A stretch of DNA of 64,000 nucleotides from Caldilineaceae bacterium (GTDB taxonomy: Bacteria; Chloroflexota; Anaerolineae; Caldilineales; Caldilineaceae). Positions 15,875-23,800 of the stretch are shown here, piece by piece. The stretch is from contig JAHBVH010000004.1 in assembly GCA_019637645.1 (NCBI GenBank), forward strand, positions 1 to 64,000. The letters are read 5' to 3'. The notes beneath the pieces were generated by a model. That model was given only the letters and a program-made list of their open reading frames with translations, did not search any database and was not told where the DNA came from. The translations under genes and the position numbers were made by a program. Within the stretch, counting starts at the first letter, position 1. Each line of letters starts with the position of its first letter.

Positions 15875-17137
15875 ATGATCACCAGCGTGCGCGTAAAGCT
15901 GCGTCAGTGGATGTTCGGAACAAGGGGCGACCACACGCCTGAACATCAGATTTTGCTGTGGATGTTTCTCTTTTGCGGCGCGACATTTTTACTCAGCGCT
16001 GGTAACAATTGGTTTCTTGAAATCCCTTCGGTGCGTGTGCCTTTAGCCATGGGCCTGTTTTGTTTGGCGTCGTACTTGGTTCTGCGGCAGAATGCTCAAG
16101 TGGCGACCCCCATGCGCTACCTTCTTTTTCTGGCCTATTTTCTGGTTACGACTGACTCTTGGTTTAGCAATGCTGGTATTGAGGGCAGCGTTCCCCTTTT
16201 TTTATTATGCCCAGTCATCACCGCCATGATCCTACTCAATGGCTGGCCCCGCCTGGGGATGATCATCGGCGTGCTCCTGCATCTAACGCTCTTAACCCTA
16301 CTGCAACAGGCTGATCCGACCCAAGTTCGCGCCTACCCCACAACCGCCACCAAAGAAGCTGACATGTTGGTCTCTTTGCTCTTTGTCACGCTGTACTGTA
16401 TGGGCTATATCGTGATCGTCAGGCGTCACCTCGAGCAGCGACGGGTGCAGACGGAAAACTTGGTGCTGAACCTGCTGCCCGCGAGCGTGGCCGAGACGCT
16501 CAAATATCCCTACACCATGCCCCAAACGGTGGCCGATTATTTTCCCCAAGCCTCGATCATGTTTGTGGATGTGGTCGATTTTACGGCACTGGCGGCGAAG
16601 ATGGAGCCAGCTGAATTGATCACTTTTTTGAATGAACTTTTTTCTCATCTGGATATGTTAGTCGATGCCTATGGCGTGGAGAAGATCAAGGTGATGGGAG
16701 ATTGTTACATGGTTGCTGCCGGTGTGCCCTATCCGCGCGCCGATCACGCGCAGCGCCTCGCTCGCCTCGCCTTAACCATTCAGGAACACGCCAAGCGCCG
16801 TCATTTTCTGGGGCACAAACTCACACTGCGGATTGGGATTAATTCGGGTCCCGTTGTCGCGGGCATCATCGGCCATCAAAAATTCACCTATGATTTGTGG
16901 GGCGATGCCGTCAATCTAGCCAGCCGCATGCAATCCCAGGGACAAGCCGGGTCCATTCAGATCCCACGCGCCACCTATGAGCTGATTGCAGATGAATTTC
17001 TTTGTGAAGCCAAAGGGACAATTCAGATCAAAGGCAAAACCGAAATGGAGATCTGGCACATCAAAGGTGTGCAGCCGACCGCCGTTGCGGCAACGGCTAC
17101 CCTGCCGAATCGGCTTGTCCACAAACCGATGCTCTAA
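15875..17137 (+). CDS. Membrane-anchored class III adenylate cyclase (first copy)
   Basis: The 420-aa protein has about six membrane helices (residues 28-185), then a class III cyclase domain. All key residues are visible: metal ligands D232 and D235 in FVDVVDFT, the purine-selecting K272 in EKIKVMGD and D340 in DLWGD, transition-state Asn347 in DAVNLAS and Arg351 in SRM. The Lys/Asp pair points to ATP and therefore cAMP. The 6TM plus single catalytic domain arrangement resembles mycobacterial Rv1625c, which works as a homodimer. ATG 15875 is chosen over an upstream TTG, although neither has a good ribosome binding site. A paralogue follows 43 bp downstream. Confidence 0.88.
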   Translation: MITSVRVKLRQWMFGTRGDHTPEHQILLWMFLFCGATFLLSAGNNWFLEIPSVRVPLAMGLFCLASYLVLRQNAQVATPMRYLLFLAYFLVTTDSWFSNAGIEGSVPLFLLCPVITAMILLNGWPRLGMIIGVLLHLTLLTLLQQADPTQVRAYPTTATKEADMLVSLLFVTLYCMGYIVIVRRHLEQRRVQTENLVLNLLPASVAETLKYPYTMPQTVADYFPQASIMFVDVVDFTALAAKMEPAELITFLNELFSHLDMLVDAYGVEKIKVMGDCYMVAAGVPYPRADHAQRLARLALTIQEHAKRRHFLGHKLTLRIGINSGPVVAGIIGHQKFTYDLWGDAVNLASRMQSQGQAGSIQIPRATYELIADEFLCEAKGTIQIKGKTEMEIWHIKGVQPTAVAATATLPNRLVHKPML

Positions 17138-17180
17138 TAAGATTACCAGCTGGTGCTCCACGCGCTTGATAGCGATTCCT

Positions 17181-18377
17181 ATGGCAATACTTACCCATCA
17201 ATTTTTCCGTATACTCGAACAGATCTGTGGTCATCCCCAGCGCGTATCGCTTGAAACCCAATTGCTAAATTGGCTCTTCTTTTTTGGGACTTTCACCATT
17301 CTGCTGCTAGGCATCATTAACATCGGGCTAGGGCTCAGCTTCTATTCGTTGCTGTGGTTGGGAGGTAGCCTCTACCTGATCGGTTATCTGGGTACGCGCC
17401 ACCAAGGCAAGAGCAATATGCCGCTCAAATTGCTCTTGCTATTGGCCCAAGCCACCACCATTACGGGGGCCTGGTTTTCTGCCGACGGGTTAAATGGCAC
17501 GATTCCACTCTTCCTCACCCTGATGCTGATGAATAACTTGATCCTTTTCGAGGGTTGGGCGCGCTTCTTCGCGCTCTTGAGCATTTGTCTCCATGTTGCT
17601 TTGCTGCTTTGGCTACAAGCCAATGATCCAACTCTTGTACACACCTACCCCTCCCTAGCCCTCAAATACGCCGGGCTGCTCTTCTCCTGTTATTTGGTTA
17701 CCTTATATAGTCTTGGTTTTACAGGTATCTTTATCCATAATCTCGCCCTACGGCAACAGCAGAATGACACGTTGTTGACTCACATCTTGCCTCCCCCGAT
17801 TGCCGAAACGCTCAAGAAGCATCCTGAGCAGACCATTGCCCACTATTATGAAAATGTCTCGGTCCTCTTTGCCGATGTCGTTGATTTTACGCCCTTATCA
17901 GCGACGCTCAGCCCCGCGATCTTGATCCAACTGCTCAATGAACTCTTCTCCGATTTTGATGATCTTGTCGAAAGCTATGGGCTAGAAAAGATCAAAACCA
18001 TTGGCGATAGCTACATGGTCGCTGCCGGTGTGCTACAACCCACCGCGGCCCATGCGCAACGGCTCACCGAGTTGGCGCTTGCCTTCCAAAGCCTGGTTAA
18101 GCACCGGCAGTACCAAGGTCACCAACTGACCCTCTGCATTGCGATCAACTCCGGCCCTGTGGTCGCAGGTGTGATTGGGTACCGGAAATTGCTCTATGAC
18201 TTGTGGGGCGAAACGGTCAGCATAGCCAGCCGCATGGTGACCAACGGCCAAGATGATCGCATTCAGATTACCCAAGCTACCTACGAACATATCCAGCCAC
18301 AATTCCACTGTACCCAACAACCGCCGCTCCCGATCAAAGGCAAAGGGGAAATTCCGATCTGGCATGTCCTGGCCTAG
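17181..18377 (+). CDS. Membrane-anchored class III cyclase paralogue lacking the catalytic Asn
   Basis: The 398-aa protein aligns with the preceding cyclase without gaps at the catalytic residues: D232/D235 (FADVVDFT), K272 (EKIKTIGD), D340 (DLWGE) and Arg351. However, residue 347 is Ser (GETVSIASRM) in place of the Asn that stabilises the transition state. The six-helix N-terminal part is kept. ATG 17181 is taken because cyclase-like sequence begins there and the upstream in-frame stretch is the shadow of the first gene's end. It may be a weak enzyme or a regulatory heterodimer partner of the first copy (inference). Both were probably made by tandem duplication. Confidence 0.85.
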   Translation: MAILTHQFFRILEQICGHPQRVSLETQLLNWLFFFGTFTILLLGIINIGLGLSFYSLLWLGGSLYLIGYLGTRHQGKSNMPLKLLLLLAQATTITGAWFSADGLNGTIPLFLTLMLMNNLILFEGWARFFALLSICLHVALLLWLQANDPTLVHTYPSLALKYAGLLFSCYLVTLYSLGFTGIFIHNLALRQQQNDTLLTHILPPPIAETLKKHPEQTIAHYYENVSVLFADVVDFTPLSATLSPAILIQLLNELFSDFDDLVESYGLEKIKTIGDSYMVAAGVLQPTAAHAQRLTELALAFQSLVKHRQYQGHQLTLCIAINSGPVVAGVIGYRKLLYDLWGETVSIASRMVTNGQDDRIQITQATYEHIQPQFHCTQQPPLPIKGKGEIPIWHVLA

Positions 18378-18544
18378 GCGGGTTGCTTACGCCCTCCATC
18401 AGGCTAGTCCAATCCATAAGCACACACCCGATTGTCCTACAAACGAACCCCACATTGTCTCTAGAATACGGCAATTTGACATGGTACAATAGCAGCCACA
18501 CCCAGTTAACATCCATGATCACCGTAATACAGAGCTATTGTCCT

Positions 18545-20053
18545 ATGACAAACGTCACCATCCAATTAGCACGCGATAATGGCGTTGCGCTCTATCAACA
18601 GATCGTTGATCAAGTGAAGAGCCAAATTCGCACACGCCACTTACCGAGTGGCACGCGGCTGCCAACCATTCGGCAACTAGCGCAAGAGTTGGGTGTCACC
18701 CGCGTCACCGTTCAAAATGCCTATGACGAATTGCAAGCTAGTGGTTGGGTAGAATCGACGGTTGGGCGTGGCACCTTTGTGGGCGAGGGGATTGCCCCAA
18801 CGGCCGCCTTTGCCACCGTGACCGAACGCTTTGGGCAACCCTTGAACGCCGACGCGATGATCGATGATCTGTTACAGATTCACCAGATCCAAGCCCAACA
18901 ACAGCACACCGGCCACTCGTTGGCATTGGCCTCCCCCGATCCGCGGCTCTTTCCGATGGAAAGCTTTGCCGAAAGCTGGCAAGCCGTCTTCCAAGATGCG
19001 CGAGCGCTGCTCTGCTATGGCTCCCCACAGGGCGATCCCCACTTGCGGCTGATCATGGCCGACCTGTTGGAAAAGCGCGGCGTAACGGTCCACCCCGATG
19101 GCATCATCATCACCAATGGCCTAACCCATGGCTTGTCCTTAGTGGTACAAGCCTTAACCCAACCAGGCGACCGCGTCTTAGTCGAGCAACCAACCTATCT
19201 AGGCTTTCTTAACCTCCTGAAAGCCTATCGCTTAGAACCGATTGGGGTGCCAATGGATGCCGAAGGGCCAGCGATGGCGATGCTGGAACAGTTGGCGGTG
19301 CAATATCGCCCTCGTTTCTTCTACACCATCCCCAGCTATCAGAATCCAACCGGGCTTTGTGTCAGTACGGAACGTCGCCAAAGTCTCGTTGCTTGGGCCG
19401 AACGCCATGGGATTGTCCTGATCGAAGACGACATTTACGCCCGCTTGGCCTATGATGGGGAGACGCCGCCAGCCATGAAACAAGTTGACCGCAGTGGCGT
19501 GGTCATCTATACAACCAGCGAATCCAAAGTTCTCTTCCCGGGCCTGCGGATTGGCACGATTGTCGCGCCGCGGCCCCTTCATGAACGGATCTTGGCCTTG
19601 CGCCGTGCCACTGATCTCTGTGGGTCGTCGATTCTACAGCGGGCCTTTGCGCACTTTGTCCAACAAAAGGGGCTCCAACAACACCTACGCCGTGTCCTGC
19701 CCATCTATCGGCGGCGGCGCGATGTCATGGTGACCATGTTGCGGCGTACAATGCCCCCCGGCGTCAGTTGGAGCGAACCAGCCGGCGGCTATTGTATCTG
19801 GCTCACCCTGCCGCGCCTGAGCACCTTGCACGATCTCCCCCAAGCCGCCCTCCAGCAAGGCTTGGCAATTGCAGCAGGCGACGTCTTTCTGACCCAGCCA
19901 GGTGCGCACTATCATCTTCGGTTGGCCTTTAGCTATGAAGATGAAGAGACTATTCGCCGCTGTGTCCAGCTCTTGAGTCATCTAATCGCCGAACGGATTC
20001 ATCAAGCCACCGAGCAGGACGCAACGCCCATCGATTGGTTGCCGCTCGTGTGA
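18545..20053 (+). CDS. MocR-family transcriptional regulator (GntR HTH plus aminotransferase domain)
   Basis: The 502-aa protein starts with a GntR winged helix (YQQIVDQVKSQIRTRHLPSGTRLPTIRQLAQELGV..., residues 16-80) ending in GRGTFVGEG. It continues into a fold-type I aminotransferase domain with YQNPTG, the DD pair in IEDDIYARLAY, the PLP Lys in TTSESK and an Arg in LRLAF. MocR proteins use PLP to sense amino acids or vitamers and usually control neighbouring amino-acid genes. The adjacent downstream PhzF and aminotransferase genes are likely targets (inference). ATG 18545 begins just ahead of the HTH; no Shine-Dalgarno is obvious and an upstream in-frame ATG exists at 18515. Confidence 0.85.
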   Translation: MTNVTIQLARDNGVALYQQIVDQVKSQIRTRHLPSGTRLPTIRQLAQELGVTRVTVQNAYDELQASGWVESTVGRGTFVGEGIAPTAAFATVTERFGQPLNADAMIDDLLQIHQIQAQQQHTGHSLALASPDPRLFPMESFAESWQAVFQDARALLCYGSPQGDPHLRLIMADLLEKRGVTVHPDGIIITNGLTHGLSLVVQALTQPGDRVLVEQPTYLGFLNLLKAYRLEPIGVPMDAEGPAMAMLEQLAVQYRPRFFYTIPSYQNPTGLCVSTERRQSLVAWAERHGIVLIEDDIYARLAYDGETPPAMKQVDRSGVVIYTTSESKVLFPGLRIGTIVAPRPLHERILALRRATDLCGSSILQRAFAHFVQQKGLQQHLRRVLPIYRRRRDVMVTMLRRTMPPGVSWSEPAGGYCIWLTLPRLSTLHDLPQAALQQGLAIAAGDVFLTQPGAHYHLRLAFSYEDEETIRRCVQLLSHLIAERIHQATEQDATPIDWLPLV

Positions 20054-20084
20054 ACAGAGAAGAAATTGCAAGAAATGAGGAAAC

Positions 20085-20963
20085 ATGGCAATCTATCCGA
20101 TGGTGCAAGTCGATGCCTTTACAACCACCGCCTTAGGCGGCAATCCCTGTGCTGTGATCTTTGAAGCCGATGATTTAGCTGCCACTACCATGCAGGCGAT
20201 TGCCCGCGAGATGAATTTATCGGAGACCGCGTTTGTGCTCCGTTCGGCCATTGCCGATGTACGGGCGCGCTACTTCACGCCCGAGGCAGAGATTCCCTTA
20301 GCTGGTCATCCCACCATTGCGACCATTCATGCTTTGGTCGAGACAGGTCGGCTGCCCATGCGTGGCGACGCGATGGACATTAGTCTGGAGCTACGTGATG
20401 GCCCGATCGCCGTTGCCGTGCAGGCCGTTGACGGCAAACCGGTCAATATTGTCATGACCCAGCGCCAACCACAGTTTCTATCAGTCTTGGCCGCCACGGA
20501 TGTACTACCGGTATGGGGCTTGACGCCCGATGATGCCTTGCCTGGCTACCCAATCCAGGTGGTCAGTACAGGTACGCCCCAATTGATGATCCCCGTACGT
20601 GACCATGCCGTGTTACGCCGCCTCGCGATCAATGAAGGGGCCTATCGCCATTTAAGCCATGCGGCTGATTTTTTCAGCGCTCATCTTTTCTGCCTAGGCG
20701 GCGCTACCGACCAAGGGGATACCTTTGCTCGCCATGTTGCCCCCTTTGAAGACCCTTTCACTGGTTCGGCAACCGGCGGTATGGGAGCCTATCTCTGGCA
20801 TTACGGCTTGCTCGACAAGCCCACCTTTATCGCCGAACAGGGCCATTGGATGGGGCGCCCCGGCCAGGCCAAAGTCGAAGTCATTGGCCCACGCCACGCC
20901 ATTGAAACCGTCCAAGTGGGTGGGCCGGCGATCACGGTACTGCGCGGTGAACTGCTGCTGTAA
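20085..20963 (+). CDS. PhzF-family isomerase/epimerase-like protein
   Basis: The 292-aa protein matches the PhzF family, whose fold is two diaminopimelate-epimerase-like halves. Visible marks are the N-terminal QVDAFTTTALGGNPCAVI, the catalytic Glu in MNLSETAFV, FTPEAEIPLAGHPTIAT and the second-half FEDPFTGSATGGMGAYL. True PhzF isomerises dihydro-3-hydroxyanthranilate in phenazine synthesis, but no phenazine genes are here and most homologues have unknown substrates. It lies 31 bp after the MocR gene and 50 bp before an aminotransferase, so a role in amino-acid modification is likely (inference). Confidence 0.88.
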   Translation: MAIYPMVQVDAFTTTALGGNPCAVIFEADDLAATTMQAIAREMNLSETAFVLRSAIADVRARYFTPEAEIPLAGHPTIATIHALVETGRLPMRGDAMDISLELRDGPIAVAVQAVDGKPVNIVMTQRQPQFLSVLAATDVLPVWGLTPDDALPGYPIQVVSTGTPQLMIPVRDHAVLRRLAINEGAYRHLSHAADFFSAHLFCLGGATDQGDTFARHVAPFEDPFTGSATGGMGAYLWHYGLLDKPTFIAEQGHWMGRPGQAKVEVIGPRHAIETVQVGGPAITVLRGELLL

Positions 20964-21013
20964 AGAGAAGTTATCTGCTCTGCTAGCTATCAAATAGAAA
21001 ATCAGGAAGAACC

Positions 21014-22198
21014 ATGTTACAAACAACCTTTGCCACCCGTACTATCAAGATGCAATCCAACGCCATTCGCGAAATTCTCAAAGTGGTAAATCGCCCAGGG
21101 ATGGTTTCGTTGGCGGGTGGGATTCCTGCGCCAGAGAGCTTTCCCCTGGCGCTCATGCAAGAATTGACCACAACCGTTTTACAGAAATATGGGGCAACCG
21201 CGCTCCAATACGACGCGACCGAGGGCTTTGCCCCGCTCCGCGAAGCCCTGCCCGCCCACTTGGCGCTCAAAGGCGTTACAGCCACCGCCGAGGAGTTGTT
21301 GATCTTTAGTGGATCACAGGGCGTGTTAGACGCGCTAGGCAAGATTCTCATTTCGCCAGGGGACTGTGTGGCCGTGGAAGCGCCGACCTATGTCGGTGCA
21401 CTGAGTGCCTTTAATCCCTACGAGCCCACCTATGTCCAAGTCGCCACCGACGAGCAAGGGATCATTCCGGCAGCTTTGGAAGAAACGCTACGTCGTCAGC
21501 CGGTTAAGTTCATCTACTTGGTGCCGACCTTCCAAAACCCCACGGGACGCACGATCCCAGTCGAGCGCCGCCAAGCCATTGCTGCCATTGTGGAACAGTA
21601 TGGTGTGCTGTTGGTGGAAGACGATCCCTACAGCGATCTACGCTACCAAGGCCACGCCGTGCCGCCGATCAAGACCTTTGCGCCGGACCATGTCGTCTAT
21701 GTCAGCACACTCTCCAAAACTTTTGCCCCAGGACTGCGCATTGGCTTTTGCGTCGCGCCCGCGGCGATCTACCGGTGGCTTGTCATTACCAAACAAGGGG
21801 TGGATCTCCACACCAGCACCTTTAACCAAGCGCTGGCCGCGGAATATCTCAGCGGCGGCCATTTACAAAAACAACTGCCCAAAATTTTGGAGATCTATCG
21901 GCCCCGGCAGCAGGCGCTGCTGGCCGCGCTCGATCGCTACATGCCAGCCAACTTCCAGTGGACGCAGCCCGAAGGGGGCATGTTCCTCTGGCTAGAGGGC
22001 CCAGCCGGCCTAGATACCGAGGAAGTCTATTGGCGGGCCATTGAACGCCGCACCGCTTTTGTACCGGGCAAATTCTTCTTCGCCGAGCCGGGCATGGGCA
22101 ATGCTACCATGCGCCTCAATTACACCATGGCGAACGAAGAGACCCTCGATTGGGCCGTGCGCACCTTGGCCGAAGTCATTACCGAAAGTGTCAGCTAA
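21014..22198 (+). CDS. PLP-dependent aminotransferase, LysN/2-aminoadipate type
   Basis: The 394-aa fold-type I aminotransferase shows GSQGVLDALGKIL (cofactor phosphate region), PTFQNPTG, VEDDPYSDLRY, the Schiff-base Lys in STLSKTFAPGLRIG and a substrate Arg in MRLNYT. This subgroup includes 2-aminoadipate, kynurenine and aromatic aminotransferases, so the amino donor is not certain. AGGAAG lies about six bases before the ATG. It probably forms an operon with mocR and phzF upstream. It resembles the aminotransferase half of the MocR protein two genes earlier, as expected for the shared fold. Confidence 0.87.
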   Translation: MLQTTFATRTIKMQSNAIREILKVVNRPGMVSLAGGIPAPESFPLALMQELTTTVLQKYGATALQYDATEGFAPLREALPAHLALKGVTATAEELLIFSGSQGVLDALGKILISPGDCVAVEAPTYVGALSAFNPYEPTYVQVATDEQGIIPAALEETLRRQPVKFIYLVPTFQNPTGRTIPVERRQAIAAIVEQYGVLLVEDDPYSDLRYQGHAVPPIKTFAPDHVVYVSTLSKTFAPGLRIGFCVAPAAIYRWLVITKQGVDLHTSTFNQALAAEYLSGGHLQKQLPKILEIYRPRQQALLAALDRYMPANFQWTQPEGGMFLWLEGPAGLDTEEVYWRAIERRTAFVPGKFFFAEPGMGNATMRLNYTMANEETLDWAVRTLAEVITESVS

Positions 22199-22251
22199 CC
22201 TTTGCTTGGCATTACGCCGCATCACACGGAGAGAGCGATCGGAAAAGCAGC

Positions 22252-22689
22252 ATGGAAAATCTACTAACCGTTTTAGTCATTGCCATCGTAGCGGGCGTGG
22301 CGGTGACCCTTCAAGGTAATTTTATGGGGGTCATGACCCAACTCATGGGCACTCGGGAGAGCATCTTTATCACCTATGGCAGCGGCGGTCTCTTGATCTC
22401 GCTCATCCTCCTGCTCAGCAGCGGTGGGAATTTGGCGGCTTGGCGCACAGTACCGCCCTACGCATTCACCGCGGGCTTGCTTGGCTTGGTGATCGTGGGT
22501 GCGATTGGCTATGCCACGGCTCGCTATGGCCTGATCGTCACCTTTGCCGTCATGCTGGTTGCCCAATATGCTTCGGCAGCCATGATCGATCACTTCGGGC
22601 TCCTGGGCGCTACCCCACGCCCACTCGATGGCCTGCGCCTGCTCGGGATCGCCCTGCTGGTCCTTGGCGCCTGGTTAACAATGCGGTAG
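22252..22689 (+). CDS. DMT-family small transporter (YdcZ/DUF606)
   Basis: The 145-aa protein has about five hydrophobic helices and matches the YdcZ half-size DMT transporters: VAGVAVTLQGNFMGVMTQLMG at the start, then the glycine-rich loop TYGSGGLLISLILLL, and VGAIGYATARYGLIVTFAVMLVAQ. Such half-size units usually work as dimers. ATG 22252 is chosen because the preceding in-frame residues are not membrane-like and overlap the aminotransferase end. Its position after the aminotransferase suggests export or uptake of a related metabolite (inference). Confidence 0.8.
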   Translation: MENLLTVLVIAIVAGVAVTLQGNFMGVMTQLMGTRESIFITYGSGGLLISLILLLSSGGNLAAWRTVPPYAFTAGLLGLVIVGAIGYATARYGLIVTFAVMLVAQYASAAMIDHFGLLGATPRPLDGLRLLGIALLVLGAWLTMR

Positions 22690-22762
22690 GGTCATTCATC
22701 ACTTGTCATTGGTCATTAACTATTAGCCATTGATTATTGATTATTAGTTAGATCCTTTGCCA

Positions 22763-22815
22763 TTTGTCATTGGTCCTTTGTCATTGGTCCTTTGTCATTG
22801 GTCCTTTGTCATTGG
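22763..22815. repeat. 14-bp tandem repeat TTTGTCATTGGTCC (3.8 units)
   Basis: Three exact units and a partial fourth lie end to end. Each is two heptamers (TCATTGG and TCCTTTG). The region just upstream (22691-22760) is a degenerate version rich in CATTGGTCATT and GCCATTGATTATTG. Confidence 0.85.
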
Positions 22816-22833
22816 CGAAGCGGGTTTCTGACC

Positions 22834-22861
22834 TCTGTCTTCTGTCTTCTGTCTTCTGGCC
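22834..22861. repeat. 7-bp tandem repeat TCTGTCT
   Basis: TCTGTCT is repeated three times, followed by TCTGGCC, directly before the cupin ribosome binding site. The sequence is unlike the 14-mer next to it but keeps the 7-bp period. Confidence 0.8.
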
Positions 22862-22878
22862 TCAAACAGGGAGGAGCT

Positions 22879-23208
22879 ATGTTTGCCGTTGAGTTGAGCG
22901 CGATCCAACAACAGCACCAAGCACTCGGTAACCTTTGGTTTGAATTTCTGCGGGTGCCGGATCTGAGCATGGGGCTCTATGTATTGCCCGTGGGCAGCAC
23001 CGATCCCCAGCAGCCCCATGCGGAAGATGAAGTCTACTATGTGGTCCGTGGCCGGGGGCAGATTCGGGTAGGCACGGAAGATCGGGCGGTGCAAGCAGGT
23101 TCGATTGTCTATGTGGCAACACAGGTAGATCATCACTTTCATAGTGTTGAAGAAGAGCTGCAGATCTTGGTCTTTTTTGCCCCAGCCGAAGGATCCCATG
23201 TGGCATAA
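22879..23208 (+). CDS. Small cupin-domain protein
   Basis: The 109-aa protein is a single beta-barrel cupin with PHAEDEVYYVVRGRGQIRVG (first motif) and a second motif around VDHHFHSVEEELQILVFF. His and Glu residues suitable for a metal site are present. It could be a small oxygenase, isomerase or sensor; the substrate cannot be told. GGGAGGAG six bases before ATG 22879 decides the start. It lies directly behind a tandem repeat tract that may separate it from the upstream transporter gene. Confidence 0.82.
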   Translation: MFAVELSAIQQQHQALGNLWFEFLRVPDLSMGLYVLPVGSTDPQQPHAEDEVYYVVRGRGQIRVGTEDRAVQAGSIVYVATQVDHHFHSVEEELQILVFFAPAEGSHVA

Positions 23209-23217
23209 TGTGTGAAA

Positions 23218-23313
23218 GAGACGCAAAATTTTATCGGGTAGAGACGCAAAATTTTATCGGGTAGAGACGCAAAATTTTATCGGGTAGAGACGCAAAATTT
23301 TGCGTCTCTACCC
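23218..23313. repeat. Tandem 23-bp units ending in a 32-bp perfect palindrome
   Basis: Three 23-bp units beginning GAGACGCAAAATTTT run from 23218 to 23286 without spacers. The fourth copy closes as a perfect palindrome, GGGTAGAGACGCAAAA (23282-23297) facing its complement (23298-23313). As RNA it makes a strong 16-bp stem right before the GNAT gene. Confidence 0.85.
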
Positions 23314-23327
23314 TTAGAAATAGAAAA

Positions 23328-23789
23328 ATGACTATGATCTATGAATATTACCGCTCGCCATTTACGATCAGCACCGACCCAACCCGCCTCGATCTCGATC
23401 TGATCCATGGCTTTCTGTACCACTGCTATTGGTCGCCGGGCATTCCACGAGAACTCGTTGCCCAGGCCATTCAACATTCGTTCTGTTTTGGGCTATACGA
23501 AGAAAGCAAGCAGATCGGTTTTGCCAGGGTAGTGACCGACTACACGTCGTTTGCCTACCTAGCCGATGTTTTTGTCCTGCCCGAACAGCGCCATCATGGA
23601 TTGGGCACTTGGCTGGTGGAATGCGTCATCAGCTGCCCGGCCCTCCAAACCATTCGGAGTTTTCTGCTTGCCACCCGCGACGCCCACGGGCTCTACCGCA
23701 AATTTGGCTTTGAGGCCGCCGATGAACGTCGCATGATGGTCAAGCGGTATGAAATTGCTTGGCGCAACCCGGCTTTAATTCGAGAGTAA
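23328..23789 (+). CDS. GNAT-family N-acetyltransferase
   Basis: The 153-aa protein matches the GNAT fold: IGFARVVTDYTSFAYLADVFVLPEQRHHGLGTWLVE carries strands 4-5 and the acetyl-CoA pyrophosphate loop (Q/R-x-x-G-x-G/A, here QRHHGLG), followed by FLLATRDAHGLYRKFGF. It most resembles the YjcF/YdfB-like small acetyltransferases with unknown amine substrates. It is 11 bp upstream of the branched-chain aminotransferase and likely co-transcribed. No clear ribosome binding site is visible; the AT-rich end of the upstream palindrome lies 14 bp before the ATG. Confidence 0.85.
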   Translation: MTMIYEYYRSPFTISTDPTRLDLDLIHGFLYHCYWSPGIPRELVAQAIQHSFCFGLYEESKQIGFARVVTDYTSFAYLADVFVLPEQRHHGLGTWLVECVISCPALQTIRSFLLATRDAHGLYRKFGFEAADERRMMVKRYEIAWRNPALIRE

Positions 23790-23800
23790 AGGAAGAGATC

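Noticed and set aside
18205..18245. Sequencing error as cause of Ser347 in the second cyclase
   Set aside because: The Ser is an AGC codon and the first copy has AAT, so more than one base differs; the frame is open and flanking motifs are perfect.
18476..18490. TTGACA followed by TACAAT as promoter of the MocR gene
   Set aside because: The two boxes are only three bases apart and cannot work together; the TACAAT alone remains possible.
23218..23313. Regular short repeats that look like the start of a CRISPR array
   Set aside because: The 23-bp units are directly adjacent without spacers, the last closes as a palindrome, and no cas gene is near.
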